A stretch of 64,000 nt of DNA from Gonocerus acuteangulatus (Eukaryota > Arthropoda > Insecta > Hemiptera > Coreidae), in assembly GCA_946811695.1 (NCBI GenBank), contig OX328126.1:85507536-85571535 (forward strand), written 5' to 3'. The translations under genes were made by a program, and so were the position numbers. This document shows positions 44,191 through 55,499 of the stretch, piece by piece (within the stretch, counting starts at the first letter, position 1; each line of letters starts with the position of its first letter). Below the pieces are notes generated by a model. That model was not told the origin of the DNA. It saw only the letters and a list, made by a program, of their open reading frames with translations, and did no database searches.

Positions 44191-44372
44191 TTTTTTTTTT
44201 TTTTTTTTACGGCGCATCTACATTTAGGTCATTAGCGCCGACATCCAGGGTGTAGCGAGGAATTTTACCAGTGAGCCGTGGGATGATAAAATTCCTGCCG
44301 GAGGTTGGGAATCGAACCCACCATCTCCCGCTTATGAATCCAAGGCGCTAGCCATTAGACCACGGGAGACCC
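44191..44372 (-). mobile_element. Full-length tRNA-derived SINE, second copy
   Basis: Same organisation as 43159-43336, with A box TGGTCTAATGG and B box GGTTCGATTCC, body and GCGCCGTAAAA tail. CATAATTT occurs at 44184-44191 and at 44373-44380: an exact 8-bp target duplication, with the tail placed against a T-run in the target. Confidence 0.9.
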
Positions 44373-44820
44373 CATAATTTATATTATTCATACTTCAGCG
44401 AGTTTTACTGTATTTCAATTATTATTAAATTCTAGATGTCAATAATTAAATTAATTTATTTCTTGGATAAACAAGGAAGATAACAGTGATCACGATTTTA
44501 GCAGGAGTTCAATTGCAGGGGAGTAACCGAAGCGTAGGCATTCAATAGCTGATTACTGTTCTTAGCCTCTAAATCACTTTCACTGTCACTGTCACAGTTA
44601 GCGGTTCTTCCGAGCAGTCTACCTAGATAATAGGAAGCAGATCTTTTTTTGGGGCGTATAATTAACAGCCATTTTCACTAGAAGTTATTTCCCAGCTGTG
44701 ACACAAGAGCTATTTCAGAGCTGAAAAAGTGTTCCAATCACACGGTTTGTAGTTTTTAGTAAATCCCGGAAGATTTTAGAAATTTGGGAAATAATTAACA
44801 AAAATGATCCTCATGTCAAT

Positions 44821-44825
<5 letters not shown>

Positions 44826-44887
<62 letters not shown>

Positions 44888-44888
44888 C
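44826..44888. repeat. (TA)n microsatellite
   Basis: TA dinucleotides with one TG interruption, followed by CTAGCTGACCGGCAAACGTT, a phrase common at the edges of dispersed arthropod repeats. Confidence 0.9.
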
Positions 44889-44951
44889 TAGCTGACCGGC
44901 AAACGTTGTTTTGCCAAATAAATTGTTTCTAGTGAAACCCATAAAATCGGT

Positions 44952-45683
44952 GGTAAAAATGCAGTTTCCAGCCCTCCAAACCGATTTCTTTCAAATTTTG
45001 CACAATAACGTATTTTGATGCACTAAACACGAATACGATGGGAAAAAACGTCGGATTTAATTAGGAAAGAAGTTATTAAGCACTTAAGTTCACTGTTATG
45101 CAGGTTATGAGAGCTATTAATCATAGCGAGTTGGATTGACTGGGGTTTTGTTATCTTCTTGAGCGAGCTTAGCGAGCGGAAACGCATAGCACGTATGCCC
45201 TTAAGCGACAGGCGACGATGCCCTTAAAATTGACAATATTTTCGAATAAATGGTTTCTGAACATTTCAAATGAGAGTTCTCTGTTTCCCAATGTTACATA
45301 TCTGCGCATGCGCGTGTTTACAAATACGCTGATGACGCCTAGTTTTATAACCTTCCTAACTTTAGTGCTTAATATTATATTCTATTAATTTTAGCGAGTT
45401 GGATTGACTGGGGTTTTGTTATCTTCTTGAGCGAGCGTAGCGAGCGGAAACGCATAGCATGTATGCCTTAAAGTCGTCATTTATGCCTTAAAGTCGTCAC
45501 AAATTTAGTTGTTTACATTAGCTCTCATAACCTGCATAACAGTGAACTTAAGTGCTTAATAACTTCTTTCCTAGTTAAATCCGACGTTTTTTTTTATCGT
45601 GTTCGTGTTTAGTGCATCGAAATACGTTATTGTGCAAAATTTGAAAGAAATCGGTTTGGAGGGCTGGAAACTGCATTTTTACC
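44952..45683. mobile_element. Complete GGTAA-ended long-TIR element (732 bp) with 8-bp TSD
   Basis: Ends GGTAAAAATGCAGTTTCCAG and the exact complement. AAATCGGT flanks both sides (44944-44951 and 45684-45691). The inverted arms are about 165-170 bp (to 'gttatgagagct'). Inside, two inverted copies of AGCGAGTTGGATTGACTGGG with TTTTGTTATCTTCTTGAGCG lie near 45128 and 45394. No coding capacity. An 8-bp duplication with GG-starting TIRs is compatible with a Merlin- or hAT-like mobiliser; I cannot decide. Confidence 0.88.
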
Positions 45684-45689
45684 AAATCG

Positions 45690-46713
45690 GTTACTGCATT
45701 ACAAATACCGTAGAAGATAGTTTACATTTTTTTTTTTTTGTTTTGTTTTCTTAGTTATATTTCTTTTCTTTTAAGTAAACTTAGTTGTGTTTACAAAACG
45801 TCATATTAAGGCAGCATGAGTTGCTAGGACGATAACAGGTCAAGTGTTACCGTACTGTATCTATTTCATAGTATCATTTTTATTTGCGGTTCATTTGAAC
45901 TATGATGGCAGACCTTGAATTACTAGAAATATTTATTTAAATTTTAACGTCCATTTATGTGATTTTATCCCTCATAGAGTTTAAGTAAGCTATACCTGGT
46001 GATGGTCCATCTGAGGTAATAATATCCCGAACCCTTGCACAGCCTCCTCACCCATCAGCATCCCCAGTCAGAGCACTTCTTGGTAATACTCGTAAATATA
46101 ATGGGTGTTTCCAAATGACATCTGAGAAACATAAATTTTTAAATTTTAACGTAAATTTATTATTGACAACGAATTTTAACCTGCACTGGGTAAACTGCTG
46201 TTACTGCTAACCTATAGATAACAGGTTATCTGTTTCTCGACACCGTTGCAGAGACATGGGCGTATATAGGAAATAATTCCGGAGGGGGCGGGGCTGGGAA
46301 AATTTCGGGGGGCCAAGACCATTTCCATGGTGGTATTAAATTTTAACGTACATTTATTGTTGACCACGAATTTTAACCTGTACTGGTGAAGCTCCTGTTA
46401 CTGGTGACCTATAGATAACGGGTTACCTCTAGGTTATCTGTTTCTTGAAACTGGTCAGGAGTGTCCCAGTGTGAAAAAACATTATACTTTGGTTACTTAT
46501 CAATTGACGAATAACTTACAGTATGACGGGAACCGTGCTATAATAAACTGCTCAAAATTATGTAGTACCATTAATTTCGATGATACATTATTCAACGCAA
46601 TAAAATAACTACTTATCTGCCGTGACGGAACACGGCTATTCAGGTAGTATATATCATTCGATCTGTTCAACCACTTTATTTGAAATCTTTTATAAGAGAT
46701 TTTAAATAAAGTG

Positions 46714-46776
<63 letters not shown>

Positions 46777-47140
46777 ACAGAAGGATTGTTATAAGACCTA
46801 ACTGGGACTCTGATTATCTCAGCAATGATGCCCTAAGATTATAACATAACTTGAGTTGTCAATCTGTTTCCTGAGACAACAGCACGTACCGAGACCAACT
46901 GAAACCTGCAATTACTCTTTAGCAAGTAAAATCTCTCGTTACGTGCAACCTAATCTCCAGATAGGAATTACGCAAGAGTGCGTCGAGTGTTAGTGCGTAC
47001 CTAAAGCCATCAGCGAAACATCTTCACACGTACAATAGTGAACTACGCTTCTCACGTAGTCACTGTTTGGTCACACTTTCCTCTTTGAGAGATTCAGTCG
47101 TGTCTCTTCTTCTACACTTCATGTTAGATAATTGACAATT
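45690..47140. other. Intergenic with a MITE fragment and (TA)n
   Basis: 46253-46330 is a fragment of the CATGGGCGTATA MITE. A pair of related ~110-bp segments ('ttttaacgtanatttattnttga', 'acctatagataac') at 46140-46250 and 46340-46440 brackets it, so it may be an insertion into a small duplication. (TA)n at about 46717-46774. Confidence 0.5.
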
Positions 47141-47143
47141 ACA

Positions 47144-47230
47144 TTATTTAACGGGGTAAATAGACGCTAATTATTTAACGGGGTAAATAGACGCTAATTA
47201 TTTAACGGGGTAAATAGACGCTAATTATTT
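47144..47230. repeat. 27-bp tandem repeat (3 copies)
   Basis: TTATTTAACGGGGTAAATAG with ACGCTAA, period 27, three units plus a partial one, just upstream of the LINE fragment. Confidence 0.9.
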
Positions 47231-47289
47231 AACTGAATTAATCGAACGTAACAAATCAACATATATATAATAGAACCCATTAACCCACT

Positions 47290-48525
47290 AGCCACATTTA
47301 ATCATCTGTAGCGACTCTTTGAGTTCGCTCCAGTGCTTACAGAACATGTACACAACACATCCCACATGCATAGAAATTATAGAGCAAATTCACAATTTAC
47401 ATACATTTGGAAAGCACATCACACTATGGTGGCTTCCAGGACACAAAGACTTAGGACAAAGCACGGCTGCTGACTTACAAGCAAAACTTGTGACGGAGGA
47501 ACCAACTTATGGCCAACTTAAATTGTACCACAAAGAAGTTTCACGGCAAAATAAAAACGACATTAAAGACAAATGGCAACTTGACTGGTCGAGCATAACA
47601 GAAAACAAACTTCGACAAATTAAACAGACCGTAAGCGACTGGGCTTCGTCATACAGGGATTCAAGGCGAGAAGAAGTAGTGTTAGCCAGACTAAAAATAG
47701 GACACACATATATAACTCATGAATACCTTATGACAAAGTCTGATAAACCACTGTGCCAAATCTGTAACAAAGACCTCACAGTTCAACATTTACTGACAGA
47801 CTGTAATTTGAGACAAGACTTGGAAATTCCACGAGACATGAACGAACTACTCCGTGATAGCAGTCACCATATCAACGCTATACTTACCTTTCTTAAAGAC
47901 AACAATATTTTTAACAAAATCTAACAAACCCCAGACCAAACTCCTCAAATAGTCAACATGTGGGTGTAGTATGTATTACAAAAACCACTTAATTTTCTTA
48001 ATTCATTGTCATTGATTGTCTAGACGACCCACACTATGCTTTTAACATCGCCGTTGAAAGTTGTTTTTTTTTTCTTTTTATAAACATCACTCATGACGTG
48101 ATTTATTCATTTATTCATCATTATTTTACATAGGATCCTTCCTATTGATTGTACATGGGGCTATTGTTCTTATGTATGTTGTCATATTATGCATAGAACC
48201 TATATTGTAAATAGAAACTGTTGCGATTATATATAGTCATATTGTACATAGGAACTATTTTCTTCGTTTCCTTTATAATTATAAGTTTTTCTTAAAAATG
48301 TATTGTTTTTTACTAGTTAATTTTACTTTTAGCTGTATGTTATTCACAAACTTAATTGTATAATTAGATTAAAACACACAATAATGTAATTGGATTTGTA
48401 ATTATGTAATATTGTAACTATTTTGTTGTTGTTATGTATTTCTATTTTATATGTGTACCTGGGCGAAACGCTGTCAATGCGGGGTGCTCATAAATAAATT
48501 ATAAAAAAAAAAAAAAAAAAATCAA
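47290..48525 (+). mobile_element. 5'-truncated RNase H LINE with 3' UTR and poly(A)
   Basis: A LINE copy that begins within RNase H. The open frame (about 47292-47924) is unbroken. The 3' UTR (~580 bp) ends GGGGTGCTCATAAATAAATT followed by an A-run at 48508-48525, with AATAAA close to the tail. The 'ggatgctcataaataaat' phrase recurs at 52880, suggesting another tail of the same family. Confidence 0.85.
47292..47924 (+). pseudogene. RNase H C-terminal half plus Cys/His domain, intact frame
   Basis: In frame before any ATG: IICSDSLSSLQCLQNMYTTH (Asp of the RNase H core), then ITLWWLPGHKDLGQSTAADL (final His and Asp), a linker, RREEVVLARLKIGHTYITHE, and PLCQICNKDLTVQHLLTDCN, i.e. CxxC...H....C, ending DNNIFNKI. 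No upstream RT, so it is non-functional despite the open frame; the whole 201-codon stretch free of stops points to a fairly young copy. The TTG at 47319 is not a real start. Confidence 0.85.
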
Positions 48526-48529
48526 TTTC

Positions 48530-49035
48530 ATCAAGAATAATTTTCATTTATTTCTGATAATATCACGAAAATAAACATAACATTACCTTTATTTATTTGA
48601 TTTTTTTTTTTTACTCAAGAATTTCAATTACATTATGAAATTGAGAGATAATCTCAGTTCTGAGTATATCTTTGGAAAGCTGATTTTTTAGGACATTTTT
48701 TGAGATTCGGCAGTCTGTAGGATTTTTTTTTGGAAGAGTAGTGATTTTGTTAAAAGTTGTTGCTAACAAGAAGCTTTTATTAATTTCTAATTGTTGAATT
48801 GATATTGCAGTTTGAATGAGATATTTGTGGACATTGGTTGTCCATTAGGCTTAAAGCCAATTTAAAGTTGATTTCAAAAATGTGTGCAAGCAGAGAAAAT
48901 CAGAATTTTACTAAAAAAACACGCTTTGTTTTTTTTTTTGTCTAGAACGGAGTGAGATATAAATGTGTGGTTGTTGGTGTTGAACTACATTTTTATCTAG
49001 TTTTACCTCCAAGAGTATTGTCATTAGCTTGCGAT
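48530..49035. other. AT-rich intergenic
   Basis: T-runs only. No feature recognised. Confidence 0.4.
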
Positions 49036-49048
49036 GCACTACAAAAGT

Positions 49049-49404
49049 AAAAAAAAAAAAAAAAAAAAAAATCAGTCCCGTAACAGGAAACAAGGGCCCA
49101 GCGGAGCAGATACTGTAGAGGTGTCTGATTCTTGACCATACAGCACACTAGGGAGATAGTGTGGTCAATACTATGCTCCGGCCGCCTGATTTTTCCCTTG
49201 CTGCTTCAACTGCTAGAGTCATTAGCACCAAGGTACCCATTGATAAATTAATTGAAGGTTGGGTTTTCCTAGGGACGATCTGGGACCCCAAATCCAACCC
49301 TCGAACGACGGCACTAGAAGAAAAAATCTTTAGTGCGCGCTCGGGTTTTGAACCTGGTCCTCCAGTTCATTAGTCGAGTGCTCTACCACTGAGCTAACCT
49401 CGCC
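49049..49404 (-). mobile_element. tRNA-derived SINE ending in poly(T), with 12-bp TSD
   Basis: Minus strand head GGGCGAGGTTAGCTCAGTGG TAGAGC (A box), anticodon-loop CTAATGA (AAT), B box GGTTCAAAACC. The body includes TTGGGGTCCCAGATCGTCCC and the 3' end GTTACGGGACTGATTTTTTT with about 25 T. Flanks CACTACAAAAGT (49037-49048) and CACTACAGAAGT (49405-49416) form a 12-bp target duplication with one mismatch. Its sense strand ends in T and not A, unlike the other SINEs here. Confidence 0.85.
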
Positions 49405-49536
49405 CACTACAGAAGTTAATGTGTAGCAAACTCGGTGTATCTTGAGAGGGTTTTTTTCTGGAGACTCAAATTGATAAAATGCCACTAAAGACTGTCATTT
49501 TTGTTAAGGTAGATATTGTCGCATTTCTATTGTATC

Positions 49537-49754
49537 TTAATAAAACTAAATTTTTTATACCAAGTTTTTTTTAATATTTATAGAGACGTTTTAGCTTGAA
49601 CCTCAAGTCTTCATCAGGACTGTGAAAAAAGATTACAGAATTCTGAATAAGTCTGTTCATCATTGTTTACAGCCCTGACGAAGGCTTGAATTTAAAGCCA
49701 AAACGTCTGTATAAATATACCACATTATTTTAATTAAACTTGTGGTTTTATTAG
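49537..49754. mobile_element. Fold-back element (AATAAAAC...GTTTTATT arms)
   Basis: The left side runs TTAATAAAACTAAA, 'tttatagagacgttttagcttgaacctcaagtcttcatcagg'; the right side mirrors it: CCTGACGAAGGCTTGAATTT, AAAGCCAAAACGTCTGTATAAA and GTGGTTTTATTAGG. The arms are about 95 bp and imperfect. Same class as 7153-7426. Confidence 0.65.
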
Positions 49755-50119
49755 GATACTAACGACTAAATCCCGACAATATCTCTTAAAGATCAACGAT
49801 CTCTCAAAGAAATTATTGCTACACGTACATTGTAACCAAACTAGGTTAAAATCGGCCCTTAGTTTTGCTTCTTTGCTAAGAAACGCAGCTGATCTCGTGC
49901 CCAACTGAGGCAAATATGACTTTTTTTTTTTACAAATTACATTAGGCCTATTAAATGTTAGAATTTAATAGTGGTCGAAAAAGTCATTAACGTTTTTGAA
50001 AGTATTTAAAAAACTTATTAAGAAAAAGTTTGCTCAATAACAGTTTTCTAATAACTTTTATGATGACAGTTTTTCTTAACAGTTAAAGGTGTATTTTAAA
50101 AATAAATCTGCTTTACAGA

Positions 50120-50400
50120 AATGCTCCTCAATATACGATATTAGACGTATATCCATCAGGGATCAAGCATATAGGCTGCTAGGATTGCTAACACGCGACA
50201 GAGCCACATAAAGCTGACCGTGCGAAAAACAGCTAATCCTTAGATCCACACCCACAGCTCTTACCGTCTGACCTTGGGCTTTATTAATTGTCATCGCAAA
50301 ACTTAATAATTCCCATAGGCTCGTTATTAATTGAATGCTATAGGCTGCGGCACGGTTCTTGGCTACAACTTACAAACGTCGACGTGATTCTTTACATTGG
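50120..50400 (-). pseudogene. Helitron (Pif1-like) helicase C-terminal fragment
   Basis: Minus strand reads [57 protein letters not shown], then a stop. 'FAMTINKxQGQT' and '[11 protein letters not shown]' are motifs V-VI of the SF1 helicase in Helitron Rep-helicases and Pif1. No Walker motifs or Rep domain nearby, so only the end of the protein survives. It is the only autonomous-type Helitron trace in the window and lies about 1.2 kb from a Helentron-like element. Cellular PIF1 is an alternative but the isolated, broken context argues for the transposon. Confidence 0.82.
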
Positions 50401-50478
50401 CATAACATTTTTAGTTATGAACCAATTGACTTGAAACAAAAACTAAATGTTAAGTGAAACTCGCCACAATATATTAGT

Positions 50479-50856
50479 GAACACCCCATCTACATCGGAT
50501 AAGCCGTTTCTGAGATCAGCGTGATTGTTATTAGGAGTAAAATTTCCTAAAAGTTGTTTCCCAAGTGGAGCAAGCATGTCCAACAAGTGTAGTGTGCGAT
50601 TGCTGAACACCCCATCTACATCGGATAAGCCGTTTCTGAGATCAGCGTGATTGTTATTAGGAGTAAAATTTCCTAAAAGTTGTTTCCCAAGTGGAGCAAG
50701 CATGTCCAACAAGTGTAGTGTGCGATTGCTGAACACCCCATCTACATCGGATAAGCCGTTTCTGAGATCAGCGTGATTGTTATTAGGAGTAAAATTTCCT
50801 AAAAGTTGTTTCCCAAGTGGAGCAAGCATGTCCAACAAGTGTAGTGTGCGATTGTT
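50479..50856 (-). repeat. 126-bp tandem triplication encoding a 42-residue unit
   Basis: Three nearly identical 126-bp units. On the minus strand each reads LLDMLAPLGKQLLGNFTPNN, NHADLRNGLSDVDGVFSNRT, LH without stops. The unit joins the helicase remnant downstream. I do not recognise the peptide. It may be part of the Helitron or a separate duplicated segment; identity between units indicates a recent event. Confidence 0.85.
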
Positions 50857-50859
50857 GAT

Positions 50860-51507
50860 GGTATTTGTTGTTTGAGAGTCGTGATGTTGCTAGAAATGGC
50901 AAGAACCTCGGCCCAGCACGACCCCGAGTCCTTCTAGCTCCTTCAAACTCCTCACACACTTTCTTCATCCAGACACTATTTATAGGACATCTTGTAATAC
51001 CTTTCTCAATGCCACAACTTATTTTCCCTGTTCCACTTTGGAGAACTTCTGGGTTCAAAATACAGGGTTGCTGGAAGGGAACAATAATGTTCAGAACCAA
51101 TTTTAATAGGAACTTAATTCCCCTAAAAAATTGTCATTATGAGCGGCAAGCGCTTTCAGCCGGTCCTGTCACCATCATCTTTCTCCAATCGAGACTACTT
51201 CTTTTTGTGTTTATTTGTTGTTGTTTTTTTGTTTTGTTTTTTCATTTATTGTTCCTTTTCACGGCTACTATTTTTATACTCTGATATCATAAAAATGGCT
51301 GTGCACAAAAAAAGTAAATAATAAATTATTATGCAATTAGTATTTTGTTTTCAATATTTTATATTTATAGACTTCCTTATTCCATAAGGAGGAAACCCAC
51401 CCACGAGGTTGACCTCACGAGGCAATCCGGAAGTGCTGACAAAACTATTTCACACTTCAGAACACATAGATCACGAAAAGAACGGTAGTTCAAATTTGTG
51501 TGTTTTT

Positions 51508-51525
<18 letters not shown>
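50860..51525. other. Open frames on both strands, unknown
   Basis: Between 50783 and 51284 a minus frame (105 codons, CILNPEVLQSGTGKISCGIE region) and a plus frame (139 codons) overlap. Base composition is less AT-rich than the flanks. Neither matches a family I know. Either could be a fragment of a Helitron cargo or of a host exon, but no splice or start context supports a call. Confidence 0.3.
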
Positions 51526-51577
<52 letters not shown>

Positions 51578-51578
<1 letters not shown>

Positions 51579-51709
51579 TAGCACTTTCCTCCGAAGGAAA
51601 GTAGCTATTGAGGCTGGACTCATGACGGAATTTTTGAAAAATTTCTTCAAATCTTTATCGATCCTACCTAGTAGACACCGAAAATGACCCCCGTTAAAAT
51701 TTATATATA

Positions 51710-51807
<98 letters not shown>

Positions 51808-52699
51808 TGTTAACACGATAGCGGCCAGAGTTTTTGAAACTTGGTATATAGCATTCAATTAGCAAACGATTGAACGAGTTCGTTAACCACCAAAGTCGGT
51901 CCACCGGAAGGGGGGGTTTACCCCGAACCCAAAACACTAATTTGACTATGTCAGCCGTAATATTTGTTATATTTCAACGAAACTTGGTATTCGTAGTGGT
52001 AATATAGAGAGAAAAGTGAGATATAAAAATGAACTAAATCGGTTCATTAGAAGGGGGGGTTTACTCCGGACCCACAATTCGCCACTACCAGCAGTGATTT
52101 TTGGTATATTTCGACGAAACTCGGCATTCGTAGTGGTAATCTACAGGTAAATATGTGTTTTGTAAAAATAAACTAAATCGGTTCATTAGAAGGGGGGGTT
52201 TACTCCGGACCCAAATTCTTAGTATACTCATACCGGTCGTAATTTCTGCTGTATTGTAACGAAACACGGTATACGTCGTGGGTAACTCATGAGAAAGAAG
52301 TGTTGTAGAAATGAGCTGAATCGGTCAATCGGAAAGCGGGGGTTTAATTTGTAATATATTTCAATAAAAAAGCCCGTCAGACGTAGGTTCACAAAGCCGC
52401 CGCAAGGAGCGCTTTCTACCACTAGAGTGACTGTATCCTGTTCCTGCGTTAGATCAAAATACGATAATATGAGGTTTTTTGTATTTATTACGTAGTGTAA
52501 TAGGTACCATGTGTAAACATAACTCTGGAAGCAAATTATTAATTGATCAGTTACTCATTACAAATTTAAAAGAGAACTATTCATGTTTTTATTTTATTTA
52601 TGTAGGATATTTTAAGCAAATTGTTCTGGAAAGCAGTCTACACTACCCAAATTCTGAGGAAAGTGCTTAGTTATGCAGATCCTGCGTGACGGACTTTTT
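51578..52699 (-). mobile_element. Helentron-like element, family 2, copy 3
   Basis: Starts (plus strand) TTAGCACTTTCCTCCGAAGG and ends ATGCAGATCCTGCGTGACGG with ACTTTTT. The same four modules as copies 1 and 2 with a (TA)n block at 51703-51804. It is closer to copy 2 than to copy 1 in the distal ~300 bp (e.g. GGTACCATGTGTAAACATAA). It is inserted directly beside a (TA)n tract. Confidence 0.68.
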
Positions 52700-52910
52700 C
52701 GCTCTCCAACAGGCTGAAAAAAGGTCAAGTTTGTTAATCAGCAAAATAGATAGCATTATTATTATTTCCTTAAAGGTTCCTTCTATAACTAGTTATGTTT
52801 ACAATTGTATGTATTTGTATAACTCCAAGTGTAAAATTCAATGTACATATACAAATCGTATTAAAGGGAATCTCCAAAATAGCGGATGCTCATAAATAAA
52901 TAATTATTTC
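52700..52910 (+). mobile_element. Possible LINE 3' UTR tail
   Basis: Ends GCGGATGCTCATAAATAAAT, like the 3' end of the LINE at 47290-48525 (GGGGTGCTCATAAATAAATT). No coding part adjoins it. Confidence 0.4.
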
Positions 52911-53303
52911 CCCAATCACTACAACCTACGTACTCGTCATCACTACGTCATAGGTTTCATTTCCCAATCATCATAACATAAATACAGAAATGTTTAATAG
53001 AATTATAAAGGTTATCTACTAACCTATATAAAGCGGTAAATTAATAAATCTTGAAAATGACTTCATGAAGCGTTGCAGTTCTAAAGCTATTGTGGCTAAA
53101 ATATGTTTTGACACAAATCTCTATTTAAATCCGCATAATAATGGTTGCGTATTGCATAACATCCTCTTTCTCAAATCCAGTATGACATGTTTATACTAAC
53201 AACCTCTCTACCTAGTATAGGGGTTGTGAAACTATCGCTTGTGGTTAGGCTTTTCAAAACATTGCTATCAGCTGATGAAGGGGCTGCCATATTTATTAGG
53301 CAC

Positions 53304-54085
53304 TAGCCGTTACCCGGCGTGCCATGCTACACCTACTTTCTGCATATAGAAAAGCCTAAATAAATTAGAAACCAAATAAGTATTATTAAAATCTAATAAC
53401 ACGAATCTGTAACTGTTATGAACCCGTGGCCTCCCAACTGTGAGTCCTAGACGACTTCGACCTAACCTATAACACCCCCCGTATCAAGACATACATGTAT
53501 ACCAAGTTTCGTAAAAATTGGTCTAACTGTGTGGACTTGTATAAGGGACAAACATACAGACAGACAGCTGGTAGATTCTTTTGACCTAGCCTACGGCACT
53601 CCCTAGATTAAGATCTACCTGTGTACCGAGTTTAGTCAAAATCGGACGAATGGTGTGGATTTGTATAAGGGACAAACATACAGACAGACAGCTGGTAGAT
53701 TTTTTTGAACTAGCCTACGGCACTCCTCAGATTAAGATCTACATGTGTACCGAGTTTAGTCGAAATCGGACGAACGGTGTGGATTTGTGTAAGGGACAAA
53801 CATACAGACAGGCAGCTGGTAGATTTTTTTGACCTAGCCTAGGAGATTTCTCGTATCAAGACCTACCATTATTCCAAGTTTGGTCAAAATCGGTCAAACG
53901 GTGTAGATTTGTATAAGGGACAAACATACAGACAGACAGCTGGTAGATTTTTTTGACCTAGCCTAGGAGATTTCTCGTATCAAGACCTACCATTATTCCA
54001 AGTTTGGTCAAAATCGGTCAAACGGTGTAGATTTGTATAAGGAACAAACAAACAGAAAAACAGACACGTGATTTTTATATATATA
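53304..54085 (-). mobile_element. Dispersed modular 'tgtctgtctg' element, inverted copy
   Basis: Starts (plus strand) CTAGCCGTTACCCGGCGTGC, CATGCTACACCTACTTTCTG, and contains five ~115-bp modules (GACAAACATACAGACAGACA, 'gctggtagattttttt', 'tacctgtgtaccgagtttagtcaaaatcgg') before TTTTTATATATATATAG. It is the reverse-orientation relative of 43440-43995; the last two modules are almost identical, suggesting recent module duplication. Confidence 0.62.
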
Positions 54086-54494
54086 TAGATTAGTGACAAA
54101 AGAGAACCGCACTAAGCTTAGTTTGTTGGATTGAGCAGCACAGAGGTATAAATGGAACTATTGCTGAGAGATTCTAACTGATTGTGGTTATAAGCGTGAA
54201 AACTGCTAGGATCTTCAAAGCACTGAACCCCGCTGCAGATTAACTACAAGAGATTTTACTTCAAAAAATTGAAATAAAAAAAAAAAAATTCTTAAATACG
54301 TTTTGTAGATTCTAAGTGAGGCGTTGGTATTTAGTACTGTTAATGCATGTTTTTGGGATTGGAAATGTTACTAAAGTTGTTAAAATTTGAAACCAAAATA
54401 ATTCAAAAACCTGAAAAAAGTCACCAAATCCTTGCAACCCCCTTTGATTATGTTCGTCTTACAACAAATATAATGTGTTAAAATGTATTTAAAC

Positions 54495-55102
54495 ATTTTA
54501 AAACATTAAGCGCACTTCTTACATTACAGGACATTTACAGTACTAATCCTTTAATACAAGAGATAAACTATAAAATATCATTACTGAACAAGACAGTTAC
54601 TCTGTATTGGCTACCAGGACATGAAGACATCGGACCAAGTACCAACGTCGACTTACTAGCAAAACTTGCAGGACGAAAAGAACAACAGGACATTGACAGT
54701 TTGACGTACCAAGACTTGCACACTGAGGGTAAAGAGAGAATAATGCAAATTTGGCAGGATACCTGGTTTAAAGTTACAGATAATAAATTAAGGGAGATTA
54801 AGTATACAGTTCGGGAATGGCCTTCAAGCAGCAGAAGTAACAGACGAGAAGAAGTCGTCCTCTGCCGGCTGAGGATAGGCCATTCCCTACTGACTCACTC
54901 ATACCTTATGACACGACAAGACAGACCAATATGCCAGTACTGCAATACAACACTTACTGTTAAACACTTACTGACAGACTGTAGACTCAGGCTAAACACT
55001 GACTTACCATCAAACATGCATGAATTACTTTCAGATGACAGCAAACATATTTCAGACATATTCCAATTCCTTTCCAACATCAAAACTCTGGATAAACTCT
55101 AG
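54495..55102 (+). pseudogene. LINE RNase H C-terminal half plus Cys/His domain, intact frame
   Basis: Open from about 54497: LSALLTLQDIYSTNPLIQEI, VTLYWLPGHEDIGPSTNVDL (His and Asp of RNase H), RREEVVLCRLRIGHSLLTHS, PICQYCNTTLTVKHLLTDCR, ending NIKTLDKL. Truncated 5' in RNase H as in the 47290 copy, and open throughout. A T-rich 3' UTR follows, ending near 55490 (TTAATTAATAAAATAAAAAT). About half the residues match the 47290 copy by eye, so the two represent different subfamilies. Confidence 0.85.
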
Positions 55103-55499
55103 CAACGCCCTTTTTTTTCTTTTTTTTTTTTTTCTCTCCCCTTGTTTCAATTATTTATTTTTGTTATATATAATATAAATTTATCTTTTCCTTCCTTCTT
55201 TTATCTGTCTATTTATTTGTCTTATTTTTGCCTTTTCTCCCCTCTTGTTTTCCTTCCCCCCTTTTTATTTCTAGAAGTAAATATCACTGAGTGAGACACT
55301 GGAATATCAACAGAGAATTAAGTTACTTCTCTCAGCTAACAAGTACTACTTTACTTACGACTCGTACTTTTAATGTATTTTACTATTTATCATTGACTAT
55401 ACTATTGACTACTATCTTCTACTTACCTCAATTCTCTCAAGCTGCAGTTTCGTCGCCTGAGTTGCGATAAGCTTAATTAATAAAATAAAAATATTTAAA

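Noticed and set aside
50783..51284. Host gene on either strand at 50.8-51.3 kb
   Set aside because: Two opposing open frames with no recognisable family, one overlapping the 126-bp repeat; insufficient evidence.
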